Source of the DNA: Shinella zoogloeoides
Lineage (GTDB): Bacteria; Pseudomonadota; Alphaproteobacteria; Rhizobiales; Rhizobiaceae
Direction: 5' to 3'
DNA length: 64,000 nt
Assembly: GCF_033705735.1 (NCBI RefSeq)
Contig: NZ_CP131131.1
Span: forward strand, 62,001 to 126,000
The notes below the pieces were generated by a model. The model was not told the origin of the DNA, searched no databases, and was given only the letters and a program-made list of their open reading frames with translations. This document shows positions 1 through 8,943 of this stretch, piece after piece. Position 1 is the first letter of the stretch; every line of letters starts with the position of its first letter. A program made the translations under genes and the position numbers.

Positions 1-30
1 AGCTGCAGAAACTGAAGCTGCTGGCCGCGT

Positions 31-138
31 CCTAGAGCATTTCCAGCCGAAGCGAAATCGCTTCGGCGTCGGATAATGCGATAAAAACAAGAATCTAGAA
101 CACGTTCGGAGAACCGGAGTCCACCGGACGTGCTCTAG
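31..138. repeat. RIME1-like intergenic mosaic palindrome
   Basis: A 108-bp element made of two palindromes. The first has arms at 47-55 and 58-66 (CCGAAGCGA/TCGCTTCGG). The second has imperfect arms at 95-109 and 124-138 that begin and end with CTAG. Size and two-palindrome layout match the Rhizobium intergenic mosaic element RIME1 as I recall it. The right arm contains the TAG stop codon of the neighbouring merR gene, so the element probably also forms that gene's transcript end. Confidence 0.7.
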
Positions 139-551
139 TCGTGATCGTCGGTGCAGAGGTCGTGGTTGGCCAGCGCCCGGATGACGTAGCAATCGCTGAT
201 CTGGTCGGAGTGGCAATGGCTGGTGATGCGCTCCAGCTCCGCCTCCAGCTTGCGCAGCCGGGCGATCTTGCGCCGCACGGTCGCAAGCTGCTCGGCGGCG
301 ATGCGGTCGGCGTCGTGGCAGGGGCGCTCGGGGTGCTGGCTGAGGTCGATCAACTCGCGGATCGCGTCAATGGTGAGGCCGAGGTCGCGGGCATGGCGGA
401 TGAAGGCGAGCCGGTCGCGCTCCTCGCTGGAATAGCGCCGCTGGTTGCCTTCGGAACGTTCGGCATGGGAAAGCAGGCCCATCTGCTCGTAGTAGCGGAT
501 GGTCGGAACCTTGACGCCCGTTTCCCTGGAAAGATCGCCGATCGTCAGCAT
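135..551 (-). CDS. MerR-family regulator, probably metal-responsive
   Basis: A 138-residue protein with the MerR layout. A winged helix-turn-helix starts at residue 1 (TIGDLSRETGVKVPTIRYYE), followed by a long dimerisation helix and a short C-terminal effector loop. Cysteines at 78, 113 and 121 resemble the ligand set of ZntR/CueR-type sensors: one Cys at the head of the dimerisation helix, and a C-x7-C pair in the C-terminal loop. Such regulators sit between the -35 and -10 of a metal efflux promoter and untwist it when metal binds. No metal transporter is adjacent on the right; the target may lie left of the window. Which metal is sensed cannot be read from the sequence. The stop codon lies inside a RIME-like repeat. 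Confidence 0.85.
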   Translation of the reverse strand: MLTIGDLSRETGVKVPTIRYYEQMGLLSHAERSEGNQRRYSSEERDRLAFIRHARDLGLTIDAIRELIDLSQHPERPCHDADRIAAEQLATVRRKIARLRKLEAELERITSHCHSDQISDCYVIRALANHDLCTDDHD

Positions 552-903
552 AGCATTCGCCTCTTCAATGAGCCCACCAAGAGATGTGGCGGGCGCCGTC
601 GCAAATCAAGTTTTCTCTCGGTAGAGCGGCCCGGCGCAAGCGTCTGACGATATTGTGTTCGCGCCGTGATGTCAGGTCGAAAGAAAGCCGCAAAGCTGGG
701 GTTGAAGCTCAAGGGGCTTGAGGATTTAAGCTCCAGCCGAACTGCAGCCCCGGATTCGGGGTGAAAACTGAGGCATGACGCCGCGCGAGGGCCGATGAAG
801 GCCGTAAGATTAACGAAGTTCTAAGCAATCGCTTGGACTCTGAACCGAGACGCGCCGCGGGGACTGCGGCGCACCACGGACCCCGAAAAACCGAAAACGA
901 CCC
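552..903. other. Intergenic region, no gene seen
   Basis: About 350 bases between the divergent merR and the first L,D-transpeptidase gene. It should hold both promoters. I see no convincing ORF, terminator or named operator. Confidence 0.5.
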
Positions 904-1947
904 ATGTTTGCGCTTCGCCACCGTCTTTCTCTTGAAACTGCCCGCCTGCGTCTCCCGCTTCTCGCGCGCTTGGCCGCTGCGACCGTCGCCGGCGGCCTGC
1001 TCGCCGGCTGCATGGCCATGGACGTCGCTTCGCTCGCCGAGGCGCCGAAGCTTTCCAACAAGGTGAAAGCCGAGATGTCGAAGAAGAAGATGCGCCCGGA
1101 GAGCCCCGTGCTCGTGCGCATCTTCAAGCAGGAAAGCGAGTTGGAAGTCTGGAAGGTCGATACGAGCGGCAAATACGCGCTCTTCAAGACCTATCCGATG
1201 TGCCGCTGGTCCGGAAAGCTCGGGCCCAAGACGAAGAGCGGCGACCGGCAGGCGCCGGAAGGCTTCTACCATGTCTCCGCCGGCATGCTGAATCCGAATT
1301 CGCAATATTACGTCTCGTTCAACCTCGGCTATCCGAACAGGCTGGAATCGGCGCTCGGCTATTCGGGCGAGGCGCTGATGGTGCATGGCGCCTGTTCGTC
1401 CTCGGGCTGCTACGCCATGACGGACCAGGGCGTCGGCGAGATCTACGCCATCGTGCAGAAGGCGCTGGAGAGCGGGCAGGACCGCTTCCAGGTGCAGGCC
1501 TATCCCTTCCGCATGACCACGGAGAACATGGCCAAGCACAAGGGCGACCCGAACATGCCCTTCTGGCGCACCCTGAAAGAGGGCTACGACGCTTTCGCCT
1601 TCACCAAGCGCCAGCCGAAAGTCTCCGTCTGCGGCGGCCGCTACGTCTTCAACAAGGAATTCGCGACCGGCGAGCCGAGCGATCCGCTGGCGCAGTGCCC
1701 GGCCACTGTCGATGGCGCCGACAATGATCTGATGGCGAAGATCGGTGCGGAACAAAAGAAGCTGGATGCGGCTTTTGCAGGCGCCGCGCCGGTTTCCAGT
1801 TTCTCCTATTCGGACGGCGGCATGCATCCGAGCTTCCGCTCGCTGCTCAAGCAGGAGGGGGCAAAGGGCATGGCCGCGCGCATCTCGCGGACGAAATACC
1901 CGGTCAGCCGGCCCGAAGCCGCTCTTGCCGATCCCTATGACGATTGA
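904..1947 (+). CDS. YafK-type L,D-transpeptidase lipoprotein
   Basis: A 347-residue protein predicted to make or remodel peptidoglycan cross-links in the periplasm. A basic N-terminus and hydrophobic stretch end in a lipobox LLAGC with Cys36, so it is probably an outer- or inner-membrane lipoprotein. The catalytic YkuD-like motif is visible as HG-x4-SGC with His161 and Cys169, in the YafK-like form where the domain follows soon after the lipobox. The C-terminal third is low-complexity and unassigned. A second L,D-transpeptidase gene follows after 16 bases on the same strand, so the two are probably co-transcribed. Whether it forms 3-3 cross-links or attaches a protein cannot be decided here. 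Confidence 0.82.
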   Translation: MFALRHRLSLETARLRLPLLARLAAATVAGGLLAGCMAMDVASLAEAPKLSNKVKAEMSKKKMRPESPVLVRIFKQESELEVWKVDTSGKYALFKTYPMCRWSGKLGPKTKSGDRQAPEGFYHVSAGMLNPNSQYYVSFNLGYPNRLESALGYSGEALMVHGACSSSGCYAMTDQGVGEIYAIVQKALESGQDRFQVQAYPFRMTTENMAKHKGDPNMPFWRTLKEGYDAFAFTKRQPKVSVCGGRYVFNKEFATGEPSDPLAQCPATVDGADNDLMAKIGAEQKKLDAAFAGAAPVSSFSYSDGGMHPSFRSLLKQEGAKGMAARISRTKYPVSRPEAALADPYDD

Positions 1948-1963
1948 TGTGTGAGGACATGTA

Positions 1964-2671
1964 TTGACTGGTGAAAGCGTAACCCGCCGGTCCTTCCTGC
2001 TCGGCAGCGCAGGATTGGCAACCACCGTTCTGGCCGGCTGCACCTCGGTGCCCGTTCGCGAAAGGGTGGCCGTCGAGCCCGAGCCGGTCGATACCAGCAT
2101 CTACGCCGCCATGTACGGGCCGAAGCCCGACGAGCAGTTTCCGCTGCCGGCCATCCCCTACCAGAAGATCGATCCGCGCTTCTACCGCCAGATGGTGCCG
2201 AACCCCACCGGCGAGCGCCCCGGCGTGATCGTCGTCGATACCGCGAGCCATTTCCTCTACCTCACCTATGAGGATGGGCAAGCCATGCGCTATGGCGTCG
2301 GCCTTGGCCGCGCCGGTTTCGAATGGGCCGGCCGCGGCGTCATCCAGTACAAGCGCGAATGGCCGCGCTGGACGCCGCCGGACGAGATGATCGGCCGCCA
2401 GCCGGAGCTGGAGCCTTACAGCTCCCGCAACGGCGGCATGGAGCCCGGCCTCAAGAACCCGCTCGGTGCCCGTGCGCTCTATATCTTCCGCGACGGCGAG
2501 GATACGCTCTACCGCATTCACGGCTCGCCGGAATGGTGGACCATCGGCAAGTCCGTCTCGTCCGGCTGCGTGCGCATGATGAACCAGGACGTCGTCGACC
2601 TCTACAATCGCGTGCAGAACGGCACGCCCATCGTGGTGCTCGGTTCGCCGGCCGTTGCCGCGGCCTATTGA
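1964..2671 (+). CDS. YkuD-family L,D-transpeptidase (ErfK/YbiS type)
   Basis: A 235-residue protein. The TTG start is chosen because an in-frame TGA lies at 1952-1954, GAGGA at 1953-1957 is 6 bases upstream, and no ATG precedes the export signal. The N-terminus combines a twin-arginine-like TRRSFLLG with a lipobox LAGC (Cys26), suggesting an exported lipoprotein. The YkuD domain occupies roughly residues 85-228, with HG at 186-187 and SSGCVRM around the catalytic Cys202. It would catalyse L,D-transpeptidation of murein stems or attach proteins to peptidoglycan. It probably forms an operon with the preceding YafK-type gene. The paired arrangement suggests a shared cell-wall role rather than redundancy, but that is inference. 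Confidence 0.87.
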   Translation: MTGESVTRRSFLLGSAGLATTVLAGCTSVPVRERVAVEPEPVDTSIYAAMYGPKPDEQFPLPAIPYQKIDPRFYRQMVPNPTGERPGVIVVDTASHFLYLTYEDGQAMRYGVGLGRAGFEWAGRGVIQYKREWPRWTPPDEMIGRQPELEPYSSRNGGMEPGLKNPLGARALYIFRDGEDTLYRIHGSPEWWTIGKSVSSGCVRMMNQDVVDLYNRVQNGTPIVVLGSPAVAAAY

Positions 2672-2755
2672 CTGTATACGATTTTCGCGTCTAATTGTGT
2701 GCGATATGGTTTGCTCCCATCGGGCAGGCCCGGTCGCGCATGATGGAGACGCGAG

Positions 2756-3949
2756 ATGACGGAAACTCTTTTCACCAATGCGAAGCTGGCCGATGGCTCG
2801 CTGAAGGATATCGGCGTCGTGCACGGACGCGTCGTCTCGATCGCGCCGGCCGGCGCGACGTCGGATGCGGCGCGGAAGATCGACATTGCCGGTGCGCTGC
2901 TGGTGCCGGCCTTCGTCGAGGGTCATATCCACCTCGACACGAGCTTCTACGGCGACAAATGGATCCCGCACAAACCCTGCACGAATGGTTTCGATGTGCA
3001 TGAGCGCGTCGCCTTCCAGGCGCAAAACATGGCGCAGGCCGCGCCGATGGACGAGCGTGCCCGCAACCAGCTCGAGCTTTGCGTCGCCAACGGCTCCCTC
3101 CAGATGCGCAGCCATGTCATGGTCGACGGCTCCGTCGGGCTGAAGTCGCTGGAAACGATCCTGAAGGTCCGCGAGGAATATCGCGGCATCATCGATATCC
3201 AGCTCGTCGCCTTCCCGCAGAGCGGCATCCTGAAAAGCCCTGGCACGCCGGAGCTTCTGGACGAGGCCATCGCCATGGGCGCCGATCTCGTCGGCGGCCT
3301 CGATCCGGCGAGCTTCGACCGCGATCTTCAGGGCCATCTCGACGTCGTCTTTGGCGTCGCGGAAAAGCATGGCGTCGGGGTCGACATCCATCTCCATGAT
3401 TTCGGCACGCTCGGCGCCTTCACGGTGGAGGAAATCTGTGCCCGCACGGTGGCGCTCGGCATGCAGCACAAGGTCGCGATCAGCCACGCCTACGGTCTCG
3501 GCAATCTCGACCGGGATGCCGCCCGCCGCATCGGTGCGAAGATCGCCGCCGCCGGCGTCTCGATCATGACCAACGCGCCCGGAGACCATGCCTTCCCGCC
3601 GGTCGCGCTTCTGCGCGCCGAGGGTGTCAACGTCTTCGCCGGCAACGACAATATCCGCGATTCCTGGTGGCCTTACGGCGATGGCGACATGCTCGGCCGC
3701 GCCATGATGATCGGCTACCGCTCCGGCTTCTACACGGACGAAGACCTCGCCGCCGCCTTCGATATCGTCACCGCAGCGGGCGCAAAGGCCCTCGGCCTCG
3801 AAGGCTACGGCATCGCGCTTGGCGCCAAGGCCGACTTCGTGACGCTCGCCGCCGAACATGTGCCGGAGGCGGTTGTCGCGGTGCCGAAAGGCCGGCGGGT
3901 CTTCAAGGAAGGCCGGCTGGTCGCGGAGAACGGCGCGGTGATGCGATAA
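2756..3949 (+). CDS. Cytosine deaminase-like amidohydrolase
   Basis: A 397-residue metal-dependent hydrolase of the amidohydrolase superfamily (CodA/COG0402 type). Metal and catalytic residues are visible: HIH at 57-59, HLH at 212-214, His244 in SHAYG, and Asp298 in GNDN. A small beta-sandwich is formed by both ends of the chain, including the C-terminal KADFVTL strand. The family deaminates or hydrolyses cyclic amidines such as cytosine, isoguanine or triazines. The WWPYGDGDM stretch after Asp298 is typical of the CodA branch. The substrate is not determinable. The gene stands alone: a palindrome and then a strong terminator follow, and the next gene is on the other strand. RBS GGAGA precedes the ATG. 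Confidence 0.82.
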   Translation: MTETLFTNAKLADGSLKDIGVVHGRVVSIAPAGATSDAARKIDIAGALLVPAFVEGHIHLDTSFYGDKWIPHKPCTNGFDVHERVAFQAQNMAQAAPMDERARNQLELCVANGSLQMRSHVMVDGSVGLKSLETILKVREEYRGIIDIQLVAFPQSGILKSPGTPELLDEAIAMGADLVGGLDPASFDRDLQGHLDVVFGVAEKHGVGVDIHLHDFGTLGAFTVEEICARTVALGMQHKVAISHAYGLGNLDRDAARRIGAKIAAAGVSIMTNAPGDHAFPPVALLRAEGVNVFAGNDNIRDSWWPYGDGDMLGRAMMIGYRSGFYTDEDLAAAFDIVTAAGAKALGLEGYGIALGAKADFVTLAAEHVPEAVVAVPKGRRVFKEGRLVAENGAVMR

Positions 3950-3950
3950 T

Positions 3951-3997
3951 CTCTCCTTCGTCATGGTCGGGCTTGACCCGAGGGTAACGAAGGAGAG
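3951..3997. repeat. Palindromic repeat (TCGGGCTTGACCCGA family, copy 1)
   Basis: Perfect 11-bp outer arms at 3951-3961 and 3987-3997 enclose an inner palindrome TCGGG-CTTGA-CCCGA. The core CGTCATGNTCGGGCTTGACCCGAG recurs near 10831, so this is a dispersed family rather than a unique terminator. Confidence 0.7.
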
Positions 3998-4040
3998 GGC
4001 GTGCTTGAAGTGAATGGACGGTCAAAGTCTTCGCAAACGA

Positions 4041-4080
4041 AAAAGGCGTGCCGGCTTTCCACCGGCACGCCCTTTCGTTT
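4041..4080. terminator. Bidirectional Rho-independent terminator
   Basis: A 10-bp GC-rich stem, GGCGTGCCGG at 4045-4054 with CCGGCACGCC at 4062-4071, has a 7-base loop. A-rich sequence lies on the left and CTTTCGTTT on the right. It lies between the convergent amidohydrolase and dehydrogenase genes and can serve both. Confidence 0.88.
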
Positions 4081-4093
4081 GATGTGAGGCCGC

Positions 4094-6655
4094 TTACGTG
4101 CGCGGCTTCAGGTTCTCGGGATCGTAAAGCGGCTTGTAGCCGATGCTGACCACCTCGACCGGGTAGCTCTCGTCGAAATATTCGATGTTGAGCTTGCGGC
4201 CTTCCTGGCAATAGGCATGCGGCAGGTAGGCAAGCGCGATGTTCTTGCCGATGGTCGGGCCGAAGGCGATGGAGGTGGTGTAGGAGCGGCGGCCGAGGTC
4301 GTCGATCAGGATTTCGCCGGTGGCCGGGTCCACGACCGGCAGGTTGCCGAGCGGGTAGCGCTTGACGCCGTTCTTGTCCGTATTCTCCGTCATGACGAGC
4401 GTGCAGAGCATGGCGGGCTGGTGGTCGCGCGCCTTGTATTCCAGATGCTTCGCCTTGCCGCGGAAATCGGCTTCCTTGACCTTCGGGCGGGCAAGATCCG
4501 CCTCGATGAGGTTGTACTGGGTGAGAAGGTCGGCGTTCTGGAGACGCAGGCTCTTTTCCATGCGGCGCGAGTTGGCATAGGTCTCGACGCCGACAGCCAT
4601 GACGCCGGTGGAACGCAGCGCGTCCCAGACAGCAAGGCCGTCCTCGTATTTCATGTGCAGTTCCCAGCCCTGCTCGCCGACATAGGAGATGCGGAAGGCG
4701 GTGACGGTCTTGCCGGCGATCTCGATCTGCTTGATCGCGGCGAAGGGGAAGTTCTCGACGTTCAGGCCATCGGGATCGGCGACTACCTTCTTCAGGTTCT
4801 CGCGGGCGTTCGGACCCCAGATGCCGATGGTGATGAACTTCTCCGACGTGTCGGTGATGGTGACGTCGAGGCCGCGATCCTCGGCGACGCGCTTCATGTA
4901 GTGGAAGTCGCGCGGGCCGGCATCGGCGCCGTTGACGAGGCGGCAGCGGTCGGCCATGCGGAAGACGGTGAAGTCGGCGCGCACCATGCCCTCGTCGTCG
5001 AGGAAGTGGGTATAGATGCCCTTGCCGATATTGCCATCGCCGCCGATTTTTGCCGCGCAGAGCCATTCCAAGAGCTCGACATGGTCGGGACCTTCGATAT
5101 CGACCATGTGGAAGTGCGAGAGGTTGATGATGCCGCAATCCTCGCTCAGCGCCAGGTGCTCGGCATTGGAGACGCGCCAGAAGTGGCGGCTGTCCCACTC
5201 GTTTTCGCGCACCGGCACGCGGTCGCCGTATTTCTCCAGAAGGTGCTCGTTGGCCTTGTAGCCATGCGCACGCTCCCAGCCGCCGAGTTCCATGAAGTAG
5301 CCGCCGAGCTCCATCTCGCGCTCGTAGAAGGGCGAGCGCTTGACGCCGCGGCCCGAGGCATAGGGCTCGCGGTTGTGCACGGCCGGGAAGTAGATCTTCT
5401 GGGCGGCCTCGTAGGTGCGGCCCTCGATGAACTTCTCTTCCAGCTGGTGCGGATAGAAGCGGGAATAGTCGATGGAGTTGTGGTCGATCTCGGTGCGGCC
5501 GTCCGTCATCCAGTCGGCGATCAGCTTGCCGTAGCCGGGACCGTCCTTCACCCAGATGGCGACGCAGTACCACAGGCCGCGCACCTTCTGGCTCTCGCCG
5601 CAGGACGCGCCGCCGCCGGCGGAAACCTGCAGCAGGCCGTTGAAGGAATGGCCTTCGTTATAGCCGAGTTCGCCGAGGATCGGCGTCAGCTCCATGGCCT
5701 TTTCGAGCGGCTCGAGGATCTGTTCCATGTCGAGGTCGCGCTGTGAGGGCGACAGGCGCGCCTCGTGCTTTTCAAGAATGTCGCGCGGATGGCAGAGACG
5801 CGGATTGGTGGTCTCGTAATAACCCCATTCGATCTGGCCGCCCTCGGTGGTCTTCGGGTCGCCCGTGTCGCGCATATAGGCCGAATTGCCTTGGTCGCGC
5901 AGCAGCGGGAAGCCGATTTCCTTGCCGGTGCCTTCGAATTCGTTGTACGGGCCGAAGAAGGTCAGCGGATGGTCGACGGGCATGACCGGCAGGTCCTCGC
6001 CCACCATCTCGGCGATCAGGCGGCCCCAGATGCCGGCGCAGACGATGACATGGTCGGCCATGATCGTGCCGCGATGGGTGACGACACCCTTGATGCGGCC
6101 CTTCTCGACGATGAGCGCGGTGGCCGGCGTGTTGCCGTAGACCTGCAGCTTGCCGGACTTCTCGGCGGCATCGACCAACTTGCCCGCGACGGTCTGCGAA
6201 CGCGGGATGACGAGGCCGGCGTCGGGATCGAACAGGCCGCCCTGCACCTGGTCTTCCTCGATCAGCGGGAACATTTCCTTGATCTCGGACGGCGAGACCG
6301 AGCGGGCGCGCGTGCCGAAGGCGCGGGCGGAGGAAAGCTTGCGCTTGATCTCCTCCATCCATGCGTCATCGCCCGTGCGGGCGACTTCGAGGCCGCCGAT
6401 GCGGGCGTAGTGGCCCATCTTCTCGTAGAAATCGATGGAATACTGGGTCGTCCAGACCGAGAGATAGTCGTGGCTGGTCGTGTAGCAGAAGTCCGAGGCA
6501 TGCGCCGTCGAACCGATATCGGTCGGGATGCCCGACTTGTCGATGCCCACGATATCGTCCCAGCCGCGCTCGATGAGATGGTGGGCGATGGACGCGCCCA
6601 CGATGCCACCCAAACCGATGATGACGACCTTCGCCTTTTGCGGAAACTCTGCCAT
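4094..6655 (-). CDS. Dimethylglycine/sarcosine dehydrogenase-like FAD oxidoreductase with GcvT domains
   Basis: An 853-residue two-part enzyme. Residues about 8-380 are a DAO-type FAD domain with a dinucleotide motif GLGGIVGAS near residue 14. The middle part matches the FAO_M linker. From about 450 to the end is a GcvT/aminomethyltransferase module with its C-terminal barrel. This architecture belongs to dimethylglycine and sarcosine dehydrogenases, which oxidatively demethylate N-methyl glycines and pass the one-carbon unit to tetrahydrofolate. Length agrees with the family. The exact substrate (dimethylglycine, sarcosine or another methylamine) cannot be chosen from motifs. The gene is monocistronic: terminator downstream, and a 255-bp divergent spacer shared with chrA upstream. 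RBS sequence before the ATG is weak. Confidence 0.85.
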   Translation of the reverse strand: MAEFPQKAKVVIIGLGGIVGASIAHHLIERGWDDIVGIDKSGIPTDIGSTAHASDFCYTTSHDYLSVWTTQYSIDFYEKMGHYARIGGLEVARTGDDAWMEEIKRKLSSARAFGTRARSVSPSEIKEMFPLIEEDQVQGGLFDPDAGLVIPRSQTVAGKLVDAAEKSGKLQVYGNTPATALIVEKGRIKGVVTHRGTIMADHVIVCAGIWGRLIAEMVGEDLPVMPVDHPLTFFGPYNEFEGTGKEIGFPLLRDQGNSAYMRDTGDPKTTEGGQIEWGYYETTNPRLCHPRDILEKHEARLSPSQRDLDMEQILEPLEKAMELTPILGELGYNEGHSFNGLLQVSAGGGASCGESQKVRGLWYCVAIWVKDGPGYGKLIADWMTDGRTEIDHNSIDYSRFYPHQLEEKFIEGRTYEAAQKIYFPAVHNREPYASGRGVKRSPFYEREMELGGYFMELGGWERAHGYKANEHLLEKYGDRVPVRENEWDSRHFWRVSNAEHLALSEDCGIINLSHFHMVDIEGPDHVELLEWLCAAKIGGDGNIGKGIYTHFLDDEGMVRADFTVFRMADRCRLVNGADAGPRDFHYMKRVAEDRGLDVTITDTSEKFITIGIWGPNARENLKKVVADPDGLNVENFPFAAIKQIEIAGKTVTAFRISYVGEQGWELHMKYEDGLAVWDALRSTGVMAVGVETYANSRRMEKSLRLQNADLLTQYNLIEADLARPKVKEADFRGKAKHLEYKARDHQPAMLCTLVMTENTDKNGVKRYPLGNLPVVDPATGEILIDDLGRRSYTTSIAFGPTIGKNIALAYLPHAYCQEGRKLNIEYFDESYPVEVVSIGYKPLYDPENLKPRT

Positions 6656-6910
6656 GCTGATAGACCCCGATGAGAAATTGCGCCCGATTTTAGGGCCTCG
6701 CTCGACGCCAGTGCAGCCTGTCTGCGACTCGTCCGCGACCAGTTCCGACAGTCCCTGAAAGCGGTGCCCCCGGCCGGTGGTGCGACCCTAGCCGAACGCC
6801 AGTCCGGCGCCACCTCTTTTTTGAAATGGCGAAGGTGAGGAGCGGCTGTCGAATCCGTGTCATAAGAAGAGGCCATGTAGCGGGCCGGTTCGACGGGGAG
6901 AGGACATTCG

Positions 6911-8311
6911 ATGGATGAGACAATGACCGCGCCTGCAAATACGGACGCGCGGCAGGGCCACGGTGTTTCCTTCGGCGAGGCGCTGCGCGTGTGGGCGCGG
7001 GTCGCGGCGCTCAGCTTCGGCGGGCCGGCGGGGCAGATCGCGGTCATGCACCGCATCGTCGTCGACGAGAAGCGCTGGATCGGCGAGAGCCGTTTTCTCC
7101 ATGCGCTCAACTATTGCATGCTGCTGCCGGGGCCGGAGGCGCAGCAGCTTGCCGTCTACATCGGCTGGCTGATGCATCGCACCTGGGGCGGGCTGGTCGC
7201 CGGCCTCCTCTTCATCCTGCCGGGTTTCCTTTCCATCCTCGCCCTCAGCTATGTCTATGTGATCTTCGGCGATGCCGGCGTCGTCGAAGGGCTGTTCTTC
7301 GGCCTCAAGGCGGCGGTGCTGGCCGTGGTGGTGCAGGCGGTGTTCCGCATCGGTAGCCGGGCGCTGGTCAATCCGGCGATGATCGCCATTGCTGCCGGCG
7401 CCTTCATCGCCATCTTCGCCTTCAAGGTGCCGTTCCCGCTCATCATCCTCGTTGCCGCCATCGTCGGCTATGCCGGGTCGCGGTCGGGATCGCGCCTGTT
7501 CCGCACCGCCTCCGGCCACGCGGCCGCGCGCGGAGCCGTGCTGCAGGATCGCGATTCGCTTCTCGGCGAAGGGACGCCGGCCCATGCCCGCCCCGATCTC
7601 CTCTGGTCGCTGAAGATATCGGCGGCGCTTCTCGGCCTCTGGCTCGGACCGGTCGCGCTCATCGCGATCTTCGCCGGCGGCGGCAATGTCTTCACCGAGA
7701 TCGGCATCTTCTTCAGCAAGATGGCGGTCGTCACTTTCGGCGGGGCCTATGCGGCGCTTGCCTATGTCGCGCAGGAGGCCGTGCAGCACTACGGCTGGCT
7801 GAGGCCGGGCGAGATGCTCGACGGGCTCGGCATGGCGGAAACGACGCCGGGGCCGCTGATCATGGTGCTGCAATTCGTTGGCTTTCTCGGAGCCTATCGC
7901 GATCCCGGCAGCCTCGATCCGATGGTGGCCGCGACGTTTGCCGCGATCCTCACCACATGGGTCACCTTCGTTCCCTGCTTCCTGTGGATTTTCCTCGGCG
8001 CGCCCTTCATCGAGAAGCTGCGCGGCAATGCCGCCCTTTCCGGCGCCCTGTCGGCGATCACCGCCGCGGTGGTCGGCGTCATCCTCAATCTTGCCGTCTG
8101 GTTCGTCATTCACACGCTGTTCGGCCGGGTGACTGTGCTGGCCGCTGGCCCGTTCCATATCGAACTGCCCGTCCTTGCGACGATCGTCCTGCCCTCGGCG
8201 CTGCTGGCGGCCGCGGCCGCCTTCGCGCTTTTCCGGCTGAAGGCGTCTGTGCTGCTGACGCTCGGCCTTGCGGCGCTGGCCGGCATCGGCTGGCGGCTGC
8301 TGGCCGGCTGA
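6911..8311 (+). CDS. chrA: Chromate transporter ChrA family
   Basis: A 466-residue polytopic membrane protein of the CHR superfamily. It is long-chain, with two homologous halves. The first half begins FGEALRVWARVAALSFGGPAGQ, and the second repeats the pattern at KMAVVTFGGAYAALAYVAQE, each followed by a PGP motif (LLPGPEAQ and TTPGPLIM). Long-chain ChrA proteins export chromate in exchange for protons or sulfate. Many chromosomal homologues have uncharacterised roles, so chromate resistance is likely but not certain. RBS GGAGAGGA precedes the ATG. The stop lies 3 bases from the convergent cupin regulator gene. Confidence 0.88.
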   Translation: MDETMTAPANTDARQGHGVSFGEALRVWARVAALSFGGPAGQIAVMHRIVVDEKRWIGESRFLHALNYCMLLPGPEAQQLAVYIGWLMHRTWGGLVAGLLFILPGFLSILALSYVYVIFGDAGVVEGLFFGLKAAVLAVVVQAVFRIGSRALVNPAMIAIAAGAFIAIFAFKVPFPLIILVAAIVGYAGSRSGSRLFRTASGHAAARGAVLQDRDSLLGEGTPAHARPDLLWSLKISAALLGLWLGPVALIAIFAGGGNVFTEIGIFFSKMAVVTFGGAYAALAYVAQEAVQHYGWLRPGEMLDGLGMAETTPGPLIMVLQFVGFLGAYRDPGSLDPMVAATFAAILTTWVTFVPCFLWIFLGAPFIEKLRGNAALSGALSAITAAVVGVILNLAVWFVIHTLFGRVTVLAAGPFHIELPVLATIVLPSALLAAAAAFALFRLKASVLLTLGLAALAGIGWRLLAG

Positions 8312-8314
8312 CGG

Positions 8315-8872
8315 TCAGGCGATGACGTTGCGCACGAAACGCACGGGCACGTCGCCGGGATTGGCATAGGCATAGGGCCGGTCGGTGCCGTAGACGGCAA
8401 AGCTGCCCGCCGGATAGTCCTTCACCGAACCCGAAAGTTCGAGCCGCAGGGTGCCTTCCGTCACCAGCACCATCTCGTGCCAGCCGGCCGGGTCCGGCTC
8501 CGCCTCGTAGCGCTCGCCGGGGCCGAGCGACCAGAGCCACATCTGCGCCTCCACCGTTGCCGGCGCGGAGCCGAGCAGGACGGCGGTGCTTTCGGCATGC
8601 TTTCCCCGCCACGTCACCTCGTTGATCTCAGCGGATGGCGCCCGGGCGGGATCGCGCACGAGATCGACGAAGCCGACGCCCATCGCCGCGGCAAGCTTGT
8701 CGAGGCTCGAGAGGCTGATATTGGCGTCGCCTCCCTCGAGCGCCACGATCATGCGGCGGCTGATGCCGGAGGCTTCCGCCAGTGCCGCCTGGCTGAGACC
8801 CGCTGCCTGCCTGAGGCGGCGCAGGTTGCCCGAGACATGGGCGAGGACGTCGCTGCGTTCTTGACTGTGCAA
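8315..8872 (-). CDS. XRE-type HTH regulator with C-terminal cupin domain
   Basis: A 185-residue regulator. Residues about 10-65 form an HTH_3 domain (LRRLRQAAGLSQAALAEASG). Residues about 105-180 form a cupin barrel (GERYEAEPDPAGWHEMVLV and a PAGSFAVYGTDRPYAYAN strand). The family senses small metabolites through the cupin and represses or activates neighbouring catabolic genes. The start is TTG; no clear RBS is visible, so the N-terminus is less certain. It is divergent from an aminotransferase gene 71 bases away, the likely target. The same regulator/aminotransferase pairing recurs at 26.5-28.7 kb. Confidence 0.83.
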   Translation of the reverse strand: MHSQERSDVLAHVSGNLRRLRQAAGLSQAALAEASGISRRMIVALEGGDANISLSSLDKLAAAMGVGFVDLVRDPARAPSAEINEVTWRGKHAESTAVLLGSAPATVEAQMWLWSLGPGERYEAEPDPAGWHEMVLVTEGTLRLELSGSVKDYPAGSFAVYGTDRPYAYANPGDVPVRFVRNVIA

Positions 8873-8943
8873 TATACTGCTCTATCGTTCGTGTCGAAGG
8901 GCTGCTGCCCGCTTTTCGCTTTCTAACCCGAAAGGACCCCGCC

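Noticed and set aside
3..35. Possible C-terminal end of an upstream gene (LQKLKLLAAS then TAG)
   Set aside because: Only ten codons are visible, and the TAG lies at the edge of the RIME-like repeat, so it cannot be told from chance.
4217..5746. Long plus-strand ORF within the dehydrogenase gene
   Set aside because: It shows no domain and lies opposite a well-matched FAD/GcvT enzyme.
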